This document shows positions 18,762-28,807 of a stretch of DNA of 64,000 nt, in pieces (the first letter of the stretch is position 1; every line of letters begins with the position of its first letter). The position numbers and the translations under genes were made by a program. The notes beneath the pieces are model-generated. The model worked only from the letters and a program-made list of their open reading frames with translations. It was not told where the DNA came from and searched no databases. Location of the stretch: positions 1-64,000 of the forward strand of contig NZ_FORG01000010.1 in NCBI RefSeq assembly GCF_900113945.1, in the 5' to 3' direction. Source of the DNA: Xenorhabdus mauleonii (GTDB lineage Bacteria; Pseudomonadota; Gammaproteobacteria; Enterobacterales; Enterobacteriaceae).

Positions 18762-19301
18762 ATGAAACTAAAAAAAGTCAGTATGATAACCAGCTTTATA
18801 TTTGGAATGAGTGTATTTGGTGCTCTAGCGGATGTAAATAAACCAACATCGGTGGAAGATAAAATTCAAATTAATTTTGAAGGAGAAATCATTGAGCCAC
18901 CCTGCCAAATTTCGCCAACACAAGGAAAATTGCCCGTTAAATTTGATGTTGTCAGTCCTGAGTTTTTAAATAATGATTTTACTAATGAGAAAAATATAGT
19001 AATTGATTTTACTTGTAAAAGCAGTACCTACACAAATGTTACTTTGACATTTTTGGGTACTACAACCGCAAAAAACACTGAATTGGTTACGGAAAATGGC
19101 ACTAATGTTGTGATTAAATTGAAAGATGAGAAAGGTCACGACATTATTTTTGGTAATGAGATGGGTTCTGAAAAATTAACGGGCGATGACTTCAGTTTGA
19201 AATTTACGGCGAGTATTCATAAGTCGACTGATAGCACTGTAGGTGCAGTTCAAGCTGGGAAATTTACAGGTGTAGCAAATGTAATGATAAAATATAGTTA
19301 A
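18762..19301 (+). CDS. major fimbrial subunit (type 1/Pap-like pilin)
   Basis: A 179-residue chaperone-usher pilin. A signal peptide (about 1-23, ending ALA) is followed by the mature subunit, with the conserved Cys pair (C47 in EPPCQI, C84 in DFTCKS), an alternating hydrophobic N-terminal extension (IQINFEGEII), and the C-terminal chaperone-recognition strand GVANVMIKYS with penultimate Tyr. First in a five-gene operon ahead of usher and chaperone, as expected for the abundant rod subunit. The pilin-usher gap is 145 bases, leaving room for an mRNA processing or attenuation site (inference). Confidence 0.88.
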   Translation: MKLKKVSMITSFIFGMSVFGALADVNKPTSVEDKIQINFEGEIIEPPCQISPTQGKLPVKFDVVSPEFLNNDFTNEKNIVIDFTCKSSTYTNVTLTFLGTTTAKNTELVTENGTNVVIKLKDEKGHDIIFGNEMGSEKLTGDDFSLKFTASIHKSTDSTVGAVQAGKFTGVANVMIKYS

Positions 19302-19446
19302 ATTATATTGCAAACAACACTAAACATTTCATTAAACCAAAATATATAAGGTTTAAGTGGAACGTTAGACATATTCACGCACGAAATTTATCTTTATTAC
19401 ACAGCTTTCACAGCAATTAAAATCTATTTAATGCTAAGGAAAAGCC

Positions 19447-21975
19447 ATGAGTAAAATAAATAAAAAAATAATACTTTATTCGTTTTTGTTTTTTTTGCTG
19501 GTAGCCATAAATAATGGAAAACCAAGAGCAGAAGAGAGCATAGAGTTTTATACCGATCTGTTGGATACAGAAGATAAACAACATATCGATTTATCACGCT
19601 TCTCTCAAGCTGATTATGTTATGCCGGGAAGGTATCAATTAACTTTTAGGGTTAATGGGCAAAGTATTTCAAAGGACACTGTTATTCCCTTTTACTCACG
19701 GCAAGTAGGGGAAAAAATAACATCAGAAGCCTGCATTTCTCCCTTGTTACTGGATAAAGTGGGATTAACGGAACGTATTCAGAATCGTATTAGCTTATGG
19801 CATGAAGGACAATGTGCAGATTTTTCTGTCCTGGAAGGGGTGAAAGCATTCGCAGATATGCCAGAACTGCAATTCAACCTTATCATTCCGCAAGCCTACT
19901 TAGAATATACCGATCCTTACTGGACTCCGCCATCGCGTTGGGATAACGGTATTCCAGGTTTATTGTTGGACTATAATGCGGATGCAACCCTGAGTAAGCC
20001 TGAACATGGAGGACATTCTCAGTCAGCGTGGATTAATGGAACTGTGGGAGCAAACTATGGTGCCTGGCGCTTACGGAGCAATTATCGGGGGAATTACAGC
20101 TATACCGCTGGGCAATCGAGGCAAAAGAGTACCTCGTTGGACTGGGATCGCATTTATCTGTACCGCGCATTACCCGCGTGGCGTTCAAAGTTGACGATTG
20201 GTGAATCGTCTTTTAGCTCTGATTTATTGCAGAGTTGGAGTTATACAGGACTGGCGCTTACCAGTGATGAACGTCAATTACCGCCAAAATTAAGGGAGTA
20301 TTCCCCTGAAATTAATGGCATTGCGGATACCAATGCCAGAGTGACGGTCTCACAGCAGGGACGAATACTCTATGACAGCACAGTGCCAGCCGGGCCGTTT
20401 TCCATTAAGGAACTCAGTAGTTCCATTCGTGGAGAACTGGATGTCAAAGTCACTGAACAAGACGGTCAGGTAAAAACGTTTCAGGTTAATGCGACCTATG
20501 TGCCGTTTTTATCCCGCCCTGGTCAGTTTCGCTATAAATTTTTCTTGGGCCGCTCAAGGTATCAGTCCCATCAAACCGAAGGGCCAATATTCGGGGCGGG
20601 GGAAATAAGTTATGGCGTATCCAATTACTGGTCAGTTTATGGCGGAAGTATTATTGCGGGAAAATATAATGCGGCAGCATTAGGCATTGGTCTTGATTTA
20701 ATGCGACTGGGAACCTTATCTCTGGATGCTACGCAGTCAATGGTCAAAACATTCCGAGATGAAGGAACCCAAATCGGGCGTTCATGGCGATTTAATTACG
20801 CTAAAAGTTTTGATGATATTGGTGCGAATATCTCTTTTACCGGATACCGTTTCAGTGAAAGTGACTACACGACCATGCAGCAATACCTCGATGAGCGTTA
20901 TCGGAACTATACCTATAAAAATAATAATAAAGAGACATATACATTATCTTTGAGTCAGTATTTTTCTGAACAAAAGTTATCAATTGGTGGTTCTTATCAT
21001 CGTCAAACTTATTGGGATCGAAATGATTCGACCAATTACAATCTTCGGGCAGATAAATATTTTTCGGCTTTTGGGGTAAATAATATTTCAGTGGGTATAT
21101 CCGCAGCCCGGAACCGTTATTCTGATACCAATAAAGTTAATGATGAAATTTTCTTGCGTTTGTCAGTTCCTTTATCGTCGGGAAGTGTGAGCTATAACGG
21201 TTCTTATAATAACCAGCAATTCTCCCATACTGCCAGTTATTACAACCAAACAGAAAGAAATAATACCTATAGCCTGACTGCGGGAGTCACTCACAGCAAA
21301 GAAGGACAAACGGATGCACAACTCAGTGGTTATTACAGCCATGTAGGTGGAATAGCAAATACATCAGTCAATATGTCGGCAACCCAAGGGCGTTATTTTT
21401 CTGTCGGCGGTTCGGTTTATGGCGGCGTGACGATAACACCTGAAGGAGCGGCATTGCATTCAGGAGGATTTAATGGAGGAACCCGTTTGCTAGTGGATAC
21501 GGAAGGTATTGCGAAAGTCCCTATCGATGATGGCCGAGTGATAACTAACTATAAGGGATTTGGGGTTGTTACAGATATCAACAGTTATTATCGAAATATC
21601 ACTACTATTGATGTTGATGAGCTGACTGCTGATATGGAAGCACGGAATGCTGTTGTGGAATCGTTTTTAACCGAAGGCGCAATTGGGTATCGCAAATTTG
21701 ATGTCGTGAAAGGTAAGCGTTTATTTGTGGTATTGAAATTGCAAGATAATGGTTCCCCGCCGTTTGGTGCCAGTGTGCGTAATGAAAAAGGCCATGAACT
21801 GGGGATTGTCAGTGATGGCGGGGTGGCGTGGATCAGCGGAATTCAACCAAAAGAAAAATTAACAGTGAATTGGAGTAAAAAAATATGTACGGCGGAATTA
21901 CCGGAGCATATCGACTCTCTGTCACAGGTTTTATTGCCCTGTACTGAGCAAGAACAGATAAATATAAATGGATAA
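19447..21975 (+). CDS. fimbrial outer-membrane usher protein
   Basis: An 842-residue usher of the PapC/FimD family, the outer-membrane pore through which pilin subunits are assembled. Signal peptide about 1-28; N-terminal domain opens IEFYTDLLDTEDKQHIDLSRFSQ; the DYNADATLSK strand marks the beta-barrel entry; the barrel is rich in alternating aromatic strands; the plug region includes PPKLREYSPEINGIADTNARV; the C-terminal domain contains a Cys pair (CTAELP and LPCTEQ). Ribosome site AAGGA at 7 bases. The stop overlaps an upstream in-frame ATG of the chaperone gene. Length is normal. Confidence 0.93.
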   Translation: MSKINKKIILYSFLFFLLVAINNGKPRAEESIEFYTDLLDTEDKQHIDLSRFSQADYVMPGRYQLTFRVNGQSISKDTVIPFYSRQVGEKITSEACISPLLLDKVGLTERIQNRISLWHEGQCADFSVLEGVKAFADMPELQFNLIIPQAYLEYTDPYWTPPSRWDNGIPGLLLDYNADATLSKPEHGGHSQSAWINGTVGANYGAWRLRSNYRGNYSYTAGQSRQKSTSLDWDRIYLYRALPAWRSKLTIGESSFSSDLLQSWSYTGLALTSDERQLPPKLREYSPEINGIADTNARVTVSQQGRILYDSTVPAGPFSIKELSSSIRGELDVKVTEQDGQVKTFQVNATYVPFLSRPGQFRYKFFLGRSRYQSHQTEGPIFGAGEISYGVSNYWSVYGGSIIAGKYNAAALGIGLDLMRLGTLSLDATQSMVKTFRDEGTQIGRSWRFNYAKSFDDIGANISFTGYRFSESDYTTMQQYLDERYRNYTYKNNNKETYTLSLSQYFSEQKLSIGGSYHRQTYWDRNDSTNYNLRADKYFSAFGVNNISVGISAARNRYSDTNKVNDEIFLRLSVPLSSGSVSYNGSYNNQQFSHTASYYNQTERNNTYSLTAGVTHSKEGQTDAQLSGYYSHVGGIANTSVNMSATQGRYFSVGGSVYGGVTITPEGAALHSGGFNGGTRLLVDTEGIAKVPIDDGRVITNYKGFGVVTDINSYYRNITTIDVDELTADMEARNAVVESFLTEGAIGYRKFDVVKGKRLFVVLKLQDNGSPPFGASVRNEKGHELGIVSDGGVAWISGIQPKEKLTVNWSKKICTAELPEHIDSLSQVLLPCTEQEQINING

Positions 21976-21988
21976 GGAAAGAACTGAA

Positions 21989-22753
21989 ATGCTGAAAGCA
22001 AAATATCTGATAAAAACAGTAATTGGTGGTTTTATCGTATGTACGTTTTCAATACAGGCTGCAATTTCACTGGACAGGACGAGAATTGTATTCCCCGGCG
22101 ATAAGCAGTCTATTGCATTGAATATTGAAAATGAGAATCAAGAGCTGCCTTATTTAGCTCAGGCTTGGTTAGAAAATGAAAATCAACAGAAAATAACCAC
22201 CGGGCCGCTGGTTGCCACTCCGCCGGTACAACGTTTACAACCGGGGAAACGGGGATTGGTTAGGCTGGAAGCGACTCCTGCCGCCAATTTAATGGCTCAG
22301 GATCGTGAATCGTTATTTTATTTCAATTTGCGGGAAATTCCCCCCAAAGGTGATCAAGACAATGTATTGCAAATTGCTTTGCAAACTAAAATTAAATTGT
22401 TTTACCGCCCGAAAGCAATACAAAAAGAGCCTAATGCTGTCTGGCAGGATCAATTGATTTTACACAAGATATCCGGCGGATATCGCATTGAGAATCCGAC
22501 CCCTTATTACATCACGATGATTGGTATGGGGAATAATCAAGAACAATCTGCGAAAGGGAAATTTGATACGGTGATGTTGGCTCCGTTTGGCAGTGAAACC
22601 GTGAAAAGAGGGCAATATACTACACCTAATCTGACTTTTATTAATGATTATGGTGGGCAGATTACACTGCAATTTCGATGTGATACAGACAGGTGCATTA
22701 CGGGTGAAAATAAAAAATCGGATAAAAACAAAAAGCAGGATATAACATCATGA
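21989..22753 (+). CDS. periplasmic fimbrial chaperone (PapD-like)
   Basis: A 254-residue two-domain Ig-fold chaperone. Signal peptide about 1-24 (MLKAKYLIKTVIGGFIVCTF, ending SIQA). PapD-family motifs: ISLDRTRIVFPGDKQSIALNI, LAQAWLENE, PPVQRLQPGKRGLVRL, and SLFYFNLREIPPKG with the G1 strand LQIALQTKIKLFYRP and its conserved Lys and Arg. An in-frame ATG at 21968 overlaps the usher; 21989 is preferred because it starts the signal peptide and follows AAGGA. The last 15 residues are very Lys-rich, an unusual tail. It overlaps the next gene by ATGA. Confidence 0.92.
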   Translation: MLKAKYLIKTVIGGFIVCTFSIQAAISLDRTRIVFPGDKQSIALNIENENQELPYLAQAWLENENQQKITTGPLVATPPVQRLQPGKRGLVRLEATPAANLMAQDRESLFYFNLREIPPKGDQDNVLQIALQTKIKLFYRPKAIQKEPNAVWQDQLILHKISGGYRIENPTPYYITMIGMGNNQEQSAKGKFDTVMLAPFGSETVKRGQYTTPNLTFINDYGGQITLQFRCDTDRCITGENKKSDKNKKQDITS

Positions 22754-23277
22754 ACCGTTATATCTGCATGGCTTTATTTTTCCTGCTGTTATGGAGCCGA
22801 TGGGGGGATGCCAGACATATTGATATTACGGTGAAAGTGGCTTTACGGGCACCCACTTGTACCGTAACGAGTGAGGATAGAAAAAAATTAATCACAGTTT
22901 CATTTGGGGCAATGAGTGTTTTCGATGTGAGCACAAAAAAAAATGAAAAAGAAATTAAATTAAGAATCGAGTGTGATAGCTCTTCACCAAAAGATAAATT
23001 ACTAAAGATGAGAGTGAGTGCAACACCATATGATAAAAGTAATACAAAGGATAATAATATTATGAAAACTTCAATGGATGGATTAGGGATTGGGTTGACT
23101 AAGGGGAGTAAACCTGTTTCTTTGAATAGTTGGATTGAAATTGATGATATTAATATTCACGAATGGCAACCGGGAGGCGTAATAACGTTAACAGCAAGCC
23201 TAATGCCAATAAAGCCCGATATATTAAAGTCGGGGGTATTTAATTCATCAGCTAACGTGGTTTTAAATTATGAATGA
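22750..23277 (+). CDS. minor fimbrial subunit (adaptor-like pilin)
   Basis: A 175-residue pilin-fold protein. Signal peptide about 1-21; an N-terminal donor strand HIDITVKVALRAPTCTV with the first Cys, a second Cys in RIECDSSS, and a C-terminal SSANVVLNYE strand with penultimate Tyr. Overlaps the chaperone by ATGA and the adhesin frame at its end, so these genes are translationally coupled. Position before the adhesin suggests a tip adaptor or initiator subunit (inference). Confidence 0.8.
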   Translation: MNRYICMALFFLLLWSRWGDARHIDITVKVALRAPTCTVTSEDRKKLITVSFGAMSVFDVSTKKNEKEIKLRIECDSSSPKDKLLKMRVSATPYDKSNTKDNNIMKTSMDGLGIGLTKGSKPVSLNSWIEIDDINIHEWQPGGVITLTASLMPIKPDILKSGVFNSSANVVLNYE

Positions 23278-23345
23278 TGAACGTCATTAGCCACAATTCA
23301 AGAACAATTTTATTTTTTGGTAAAGGTATCTGGTTAGGAGTAAGT

Positions 23346-24389
23346 GTGAAAAAATTTAATTTTATATTTATTTTTTGTTTGTTGATTGCTTATCATGATT
23401 TTTCTTATTGTAATACAGGGGGTTGGCATTTTTATATCTCATCGGGGAATTCTAATTTTAATGGTAATTATGCCGGGGTGAGCCCCAGAGATGGAACATT
23501 ACCAATTAAATTTGAGCTTCCATCCCAAGTTTTTGGGAGAGTTTCTATAAATAATGCTAATAAATGCACTGATAAAGTTAAAGTAAATAATTACGCCGTT
23601 TTGAATTTGGAGAATAGTGTGAAATTCAGATTCAATGGCGCTGTGTATAATGCTAATTTGGCAATGAGTGACAGTGATCTGAGTATAATAAAAAATGAAA
23701 ATTATTATTATGAAAATCCTGGCTTTGTTACCATTTTGAGTAATGGTTATTATTCTGATGTTAACTGTATGAAAAATAATTCATATCAATCATTTGAGAA
23801 TAGAATTAAAATGCCAGGGTCCATAAAATATAAAATAGAAGGTGAAATCCCATTTGGGGTTCATAGAGGTAGTATAGTTATTGGTAAATTAGGATACTAT
23901 GGAGAACCCACCCCTCAAGCATATTGGGAAAAGTATACAAAAAGTCTATCTTACGGCACAATTTTAAACCTAAATTACATCATCAATATCACTAATTCAT
24001 GCGCTGTAGTACTACCTGATAAAATAGCTCTTACACATGATAGTTTAACAACGACGAATTTTGAAGATCACAATATGGCATATCAATATCATATTCAATG
24101 TCAGAGTCCTGTTCCGGTTAATTTTTCTCTCACTGCTAATAATACAGTTAGTACGTTCGAGGATGGTAAAATAAAATTAAAACTACCATTTAATAATCAA
24201 GGTGTTGAAAGTTTATTAGTTTTAGAAGGATATGATCCAATGTTGAAAGGTAAGAACAATATAGCCCAAATAAAGGTGGGTTCAGGGGGCGAGTTGTTAA
24301 CCTTAAGCAGTACATTAATAAAAAAATTGGATGTTGTAACCCCTGGAACCTATTCAGCGAAAGCAGTATTAGAAGTATGGATAGATTAA
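23346..24389 (+). CDS. two-domain fimbrial tip adhesin
   Basis: A 347-residue protein from a GTG start. The longer frame opens at 23274, but a strong AGGAG lies 5 bases before the GTG at 23346, and that start places a signal peptide (VKKFNFIFIFCLLIAYHDFS) at the N-terminus. Residues about 25-200 form a unique Tyr/Asn-rich domain, likely receptor binding; the rest is a pilin domain (SCAVVLPDKIALTHDSL with Cys, later HIQCQSP, and a final TYSAKAVLEVWID strand). The arrangement matches FimH/PapG/MrpH-type adhesins. The binding domain is not recognised. Last gene of the operon, followed by a strong hairpin. Confidence 0.78.
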   Translation: MKKFNFIFIFCLLIAYHDFSYCNTGGWHFYISSGNSNFNGNYAGVSPRDGTLPIKFELPSQVFGRVSINNANKCTDKVKVNNYAVLNLENSVKFRFNGAVYNANLAMSDSDLSIIKNENYYYENPGFVTILSNGYYSDVNCMKNNSYQSFENRIKMPGSIKYKIEGEIPFGVHRGSIVIGKLGYYGEPTPQAYWEKYTKSLSYGTILNLNYIINITNSCAVVLPDKIALTHDSLTTTNFEDHNMAYQYHIQCQSPVPVNFSLTANNTVSTFEDGKIKLKLPFNNQGVESLLVLEGYDPMLKGKNNIAQIKVGSGGELLTLSSTLIKKLDVVTPGTYSAKAVLEVWID

Positions 24390-24399
24390 CTGTGTTTAC

Positions 24400-24436
24400 A
24401 GCAAAATCACCCACTTATTCGTGGTGATTTTGCTGA
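24400..24436. terminator. bidirectional terminator between the adhesin and phosphopantetheinyl transferase genes
   Basis: Perfect 13-bp stem CAGCAAAATCACC / GGTGATTTTGCTG with an 11-base loop, between convergent stops at 24389 and 24442. The A/T-rich arms suit both strands. Confidence 0.8.
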
Positions 24437-24441
24437 ACGGT

Positions 24442-25185
24442 TTACGCCACAATATACGTCAAGACTTGCTGTTGTGGCATCAACACAAACTTTCCATGAA
24501 ATGGTAAGCCAGCCTGATACTGTTCGGATAATGTTTGCAGTAGTTTGATGCTTACAGTGTGGGAATGGCAATCAATTGCAGTAATTTCAGCCGCATGAAA
24601 ATCAAAAAAGCATTTTACGTGGGGATAGAGTGCCTTAAACAGACTCTCCTTGATGGAAAATGCAAGCGTAAATGCCTGTTCTAAGGTTAATGTGCATACC
24701 GTCAATAATGCTCTTTCGGCATCATTAATAATGCTGGCGGAAACATTCTCGATCGTATCAGGTTTGATTTCCTGCTCAATATCGATACCAATAATTCGGT
24801 AGTGATCACAAGAAGCGGCAAAAGCAATAGCACAATTGGTTGAATGCGAAATAGAACCGCAAATGTTGTCAGGCCAGATGGGAGAGCGATCCACCGCGTT
24901 GGTTACCTGAAAATGTGGATAGTTCAGATGATTCAATACGTACTGTGTACAGTAGCGGGCAGCCAGATACTCAGAACGTCGTTTGTTAACCGCTTTTTGC
25001 AAGTTGACGGGAAACGTGATGCCATGTTCATCAAATAATGTATCTCGGTAGAAAGCCTGAGAAAAATAAGCCAGCATGACTTGAACATCCGGATGTTCAG
25101 GCAATGAGCCGGTTTGTAAATCTGCGAAAAAAGGATCATTTGCAGAAGAAGCTTGGACAGAGGTAAAGGTAATTTTTTTCATCAT
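24442..25185 (-). CDS. 4'-phosphopantetheinyl transferase (EntD/Sfp type)
   Basis: A 247-residue enzyme that would transfer the phosphopantetheine arm of CoA to carrier-protein serines. Motifs: KRRSEYLAARYC, the P-site SISHSTNCAIAFAA, Mg-binding GIDIEQE, and FSIKESLFKALYP. EntD-like enzymes activate siderophore and other non-ribosomal peptide or polyketide synthases; in Photorhabdus and Xenorhabdus the equivalent is called NgrA and is needed for secondary metabolism and nematode symbiosis (established knowledge). Whether this is the ngrA orthologue is not settled from sequence alone, so no symbol is given. No synthase gene is next to it. Confidence 0.9.
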   Translation of the reverse strand: MMKKITFTSVQASSANDPFFADLQTGSLPEHPDVQVMLAYFSQAFYRDTLFDEHGITFPVNLQKAVNKRRSEYLAARYCTQYVLNHLNYPHFQVTNAVDRSPIWPDNICGSISHSTNCAIAFAASCDHYRIIGIDIEQEIKPDTIENVSASIINDAERALLTVCTLTLEQAFTLAFSIKESLFKALYPHVKCFFDFHAAEITAIDCHSHTVSIKLLQTLSEQYQAGLPFHGKFVLMPQQQVLTYIVA

Positions 25186-25314
25186 CAGTTTTGATTGTTG
25201 GGTAACAGATTGCTAAAAATGATTGTCCGCATTCTGCCATACTTTAATTTCGGTTCACTAATGTGCAGACTCTTTTTATACTCTCGTAGCTATCATTTTT
25301 AAAAAGGGCTTAAT

Positions 25315-26334
25315 GTGGAAATATTAGTGACAGGCGGAATGGGGTATATCGGCAGCCATACCTGTGTTCAAATGATGGAAGCAGGCATGACGCCAATCAT
25401 CATTGATAATCTGTGCAATGCCAATCGTGAAGTACTGGCTCGCATTGAAGCGTTAACGGGGACGAAGCCTCTGTTTTATGAAGGCGATATTCGTGATGAG
25501 CCATTTCTTGATACCATTTTTTCCCGCCATAACATTCAATCCGTGATCCATTTTGCAGGTTTGAAAGCCGTTGGCGAATCGGTTGACAAGCCTATCGAAT
25601 ATTACGATAACAATGTCAACGGAACGCTGGTGCTGGTGCGCAGCATGCATAAAGCGGGTGTAAAAAGTATCATTTTCAGTTCATCTGCCACGGTCTATGG
25701 CGATCCCGATGTCGTGCCCATTACGGAAGACTCCACAGTCGGCAATACCACCAATCCTTACGGAACCAGTAAATATATGGTCGAGCGTTGCCTGTCTGAT
25801 CTTCATCATGCAGAAAGTGATTGGTCTGTTGTGCTGTTGCGCTATTTTAATCCGGTTGGCGCGCATCCTTCAGGCACAATGGGCGAAGATCCACAAGGCA
25901 TTCCCAATAACTTGATGCCTTATATCGCTCAAGTTGCGGTAGGTCGCCGGGAAAAACTGTCTGTTTATGGCAATGATTACCCGACACCTGATGGCACAGG
26001 AGTTCGCGATTACATCCATGTGATGGATTTGGCTGATGGGCATATCGCGGCATTGAATGCCGTCGGCAAGAAATCAGGCCTGCACATCTACAATTTGGGC
26101 ACCGGAAAGGGCACCAGTGTGCTGGAAATGGTGGAAGCCTTCAGTCAGGCTTGTGGTAAACCGGTTCCCTATGAAATATGTCCCCGCCGTCCGGGAGATA
26201 TTGCTGAATGTTGGTCAAGCCCGGAGAAAGCCGAACGTGATTTAGGCTGGAAAGCTCATCGGACGGTGGTTGAAATGACGGCAGATGCGTGGCGTTGGCA
26301 GTCCCAGAATCCTAATGGCTATAAATTGAAGTAG
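25315..26334 (+). CDS. galE: UDP-glucose 4-epimerase
   Basis: A 339-residue short-chain dehydrogenase-type epimerase interconverting UDP-galactose and UDP-glucose. NAD motif TGGMGYIGSH (residues 6-15), then the catalytic Ser-Tyr-Lys set with Y149 and K153 in NPYGTSKYM, the same numbering as E. coli GalE. GTG start. First gene of galETK; UDP-galactose is also needed for surface polysaccharides, so the gene may matter beyond galactose use. Confidence 0.97.
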   Translation: MEILVTGGMGYIGSHTCVQMMEAGMTPIIIDNLCNANREVLARIEALTGTKPLFYEGDIRDEPFLDTIFSRHNIQSVIHFAGLKAVGESVDKPIEYYDNNVNGTLVLVRSMHKAGVKSIIFSSSATVYGDPDVVPITEDSTVGNTTNPYGTSKYMVERCLSDLHHAESDWSVVLLRYFNPVGAHPSGTMGEDPQGIPNNLMPYIAQVAVGRREKLSVYGNDYPTPDGTGVRDYIHVMDLADGHIAALNAVGKKSGLHIYNLGTGKGTSVLEMVEAFSQACGKPVPYEICPRRPGDIAECWSSPEKAERDLGWKAHRTVVEMTADAWRWQSQNPNGYKLK

Positions 26335-26358
26335 AAAGAAACTGAAGTAGAAAGAATT
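26327..26358. repeat. 16-bp imperfect tandem duplication at the end of galE
   Basis: TGAAGTAGAAAGAAAC (26327-26342) is followed by TGAAGTAGAAAGAATT (26343-26358), 14 of 16 identical. It spans the galE stop codon. Confidence 0.75.
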
Positions 26359-26428
26359 GAAATAGGACGAGCGGAAATAGAGCGTTTTTTAATCGTCTGT
26401 GGGATGTGGTGCAAACAGAGAGGCCCCC

Positions 26429-27541
26429 ATGATGCCAAAGATGCAATTCAATCCAATTGATTATCCACATCGACGGTATAACCCTTTGACGGGTAAATGG
26501 GTTATTGTGTCACCACATCGAACCAAACGTCCGTGGAGTGGAATTGATGAAAAACCGCTCCACAGCTCGTTGGAAAGTTACGATCAGCACTGTTTTTTAT
26601 GCCCGGGAAATCCCCGTGCTTCCGGTGACATCAACCCAAATTATCCGGATGTCTACGTATTCCAGAATGATTATTCAGCCTTACTGCCAGAGCTTTTTGA
26701 TTTGCCTCCGGCAGATAATCCATTATTTAAAATTGAGCCGGTAAGTGGTGTTTGTCGGGTACTCTGTTTTTCTCCTGATCACAGTAAAACCTTGCCAGAG
26801 CTGCCGTTGGCACAAATCCGCCGGGTTATTGATGAGTGGAACGCGCAGATTGAAGAGTTGGGCCAGCGTTATATTTGGGTACAGGTTTTTGAGAACAAGG
26901 GAGAATTGATGGGTTGTTCGCAGCCTCATCCTCACGGGCAGATCTGGGCCAGTGATTTTCTGCCTGATGAATTACTCCGTAAAGATGAATTATTGCGGCA
27001 ATATTATCGCCAGCACGGCACGAACTTATTGGTGGATTATGCCGGGGCTGAGCAGAAAGATGGCTCACGGACGGTTGTGGAAACAGAACATTGGCTGGCC
27101 GTTGTGCCTTATTGGGCAATGTGGCCGTTTGAAACGATGCTGCTGCCAAAGGCGCATATTCGCCGAATGAGTGAATTGACGGAAGCACAGCGTGATGATT
27201 TGGCTGTTGCTCTGCAAAAATTGACCAGCCGATACGATAATCTCTTCCAGTGTGCATTCCCTTATTCAATGGGCTGGCATTTTGCCCCCTTCATTAATAA
27301 TGCCGACAGGCTTGATGCAGCTTCCTCTATCTCCTCCCAAGCCGCTTTAACTGACCAAGCATGCCATATGGAACATTGGCAATTACACGCGCTGTTTTAT
27401 CCGCCGCTGTTGCGTTCAGCCACTGTACGTAAGTTTATGGTGGGTTATGAGATGTTGGCGGAGGCGCAACGTGATTTGACGCCAGAACAAGCTGCCGAGC
27501 GGCTGCGTGCAGTCAGCGATATTCATTTTAAAATGCGCTGA
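26429..27541 (+). CDS. galT: galactose-1-phosphate uridylyltransferase
   Basis: A 370-residue HIT-superfamily enzyme that swaps UMP between UDP-glucose and galactose-1-phosphate. The active site is HPH at residues 167-169 within GCSQPHPHGQIWA; the family opening FNPIDYPHRRYNPLTGKWV and zinc-site CFLCPGNPR are clear. An in-frame GTG at 26399 would add 10 residues, but the ATG at 26429 follows GAGAGG and matches the E. coli N-terminus. Middle gene of galETK. Confidence 0.96.
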   Translation: MMPKMQFNPIDYPHRRYNPLTGKWVIVSPHRTKRPWSGIDEKPLHSSLESYDQHCFLCPGNPRASGDINPNYPDVYVFQNDYSALLPELFDLPPADNPLFKIEPVSGVCRVLCFSPDHSKTLPELPLAQIRRVIDEWNAQIEELGQRYIWVQVFENKGELMGCSQPHPHGQIWASDFLPDELLRKDELLRQYYRQHGTNLLVDYAGAEQKDGSRTVVETEHWLAVVPYWAMWPFETMLLPKAHIRRMSELTEAQRDDLAVALQKLTSRYDNLFQCAFPYSMGWHFAPFINNADRLDAASSISSQAALTDQACHMEHWQLHALFYPPLLRSATVRKFMVGYEMLAEAQRDLTPEQAAERLRAVSDIHFKMR

Positions 27542-27586
27542 TGCTTGATAAAGAGCGTATCGGTATAGAGAGAGGAACGCACTGTA

Positions 27587-28753
27587 ATGAAACGTTTAAT
27601 CCAAAATGTGACTGAATCATTTAATGCGGCATTTCTTTATTCTCCAACCCATTTCTTTCAGGCGCCGGGGAGAGTGAATCTGATCGGTGAACACACCGAT
27701 TATAACGAAGGTTTCGTTCTGCCTTGTGCGATCAATTACCACACTGTCGTGGCCGCTGCCAAACGCGACGATACTAAAATTCGGGTTGTTGCCGTTGATT
27801 ACAGTAATGAGCGCGATGAATTTGATCTGGCCCAGCCAATACTTTTTCAACAAAAGAAAATGTGGGCAAATTATGTTCGTGGGGTGGTGAAGTCTCTGGC
27901 AGAAAGCGGTTATGTATTTGGCGGCGTAGATATCGCAATCAGCGGCAATATTCCGCAAGGTGCGGGCCTGAGCTCTTCTGCATCGTTGGAAGTGGTGATT
28001 GGGCAAACATTTAAATCGCTTTATCAGCTTGATATCAGCCCTGAAAAGATCGCATTAAATGGACAACGGGCAGAAAATCAGTTTGTTGGTTGCAATTCCG
28101 GCATCATGGATCAGTTGATTTCAGCATGCGGAAAAGAGCGCCATGCCTTGCTGATTGATTGCCGAACCCTGGAAACTCAAACGGTAATCATGCCGGATGA
28201 AATGGTGCTGCTGATCATCAATTCGAATAAGCGGAGAGGGCTGGTAGACAGTGAATACAACATACGTCGGCAGCAATGCGAAGACGCTGCGAGTTTTTTC
28301 GGTGTAAAGTCATTACGTGATGTCTCTCTTGAAGATTTCAATGCCAAGCAGGCGCGGCTTAATCCATTGCTTGCCAAACGTGCCCGCCATGTGATTACCG
28401 AAAATTTACGCACCTTGGCAGCAGCAGATGCTTTGAGGGCCGGGGATTTATTGCGTCTGGGCCAGCTTATGGCCGAATCGCACATTTCTATGCGGGATGA
28501 TTTTGACATCACTGTTAGTGAAATTAATGCGTTGGTGGCGATTGTAAAAAATGTGATTGGTGAGTATGGTGGAGTACGGATGACAGGCGGCGGTTTTGGT
28601 GGTTGTATCGTCGCAATGTTGGCCCCTGATTTAGTGGAAAGTGTGAAACAAGCTGTCGAACTTCAATATGAAACTAAAACAGGCCTGAGCGCGACGATTT
28701 ATGATTGTCGGGCAGTCAATGGAATGAGTCTTATCTCCCCTCTCCTTGTTTAA
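27587..28753 (+). CDS. galK: galactokinase
   Basis: A 388-residue GHMP kinase phosphorylating galactose at C1. Signature [20 protein letters not shown], the ATP-binding [17 protein letters not shown] and the C-terminal [11 protein letters not shown] motif are all present. Near E. coli length (382). Follows galT by 45 bases with AGAGAGGA as ribosome site. No galM or galR is adjacent here. Confidence 0.97.
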   Translation: MKRLIQNVTESFNAAFLYSPTHFFQAPGRVNLIGEHTDYNEGFVLPCAINYHTVVAAAKRDDTKIRVVAVDYSNERDEFDLAQPILFQQKKMWANYVRGVVKSLAESGYVFGGVDIAISGNIPQGAGLSSSASLEVVIGQTFKSLYQLDISPEKIALNGQRAENQFVGCNSGIMDQLISACGKERHALLIDCRTLETQTVIMPDEMVLLIINSNKRRGLVDSEYNIRRQQCEDAASFFGVKSLRDVSLEDFNAKQARLNPLLAKRARHVITENLRTLAAADALRAGDLLRLGQLMAESHISMRDDFDITVSEINALVAIVKNVIGEYGGVRMTGGGFGGCIVAMLAPDLVESVKQAVELQYETKTGLSATIYDCRAVNGMSLISPLLV

Positions 28754-28807
28754 ATTTTGTCTTTTCAATGCAACACCTGAAATTAACCATGATGAAAGGA
28801 GTATGTT

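Noticed and set aside
26399-26428. GTG start 10 codons upstream for galT
   Set aside because: The ATG at 26429 has the ribosome site and matches the family N-terminus.
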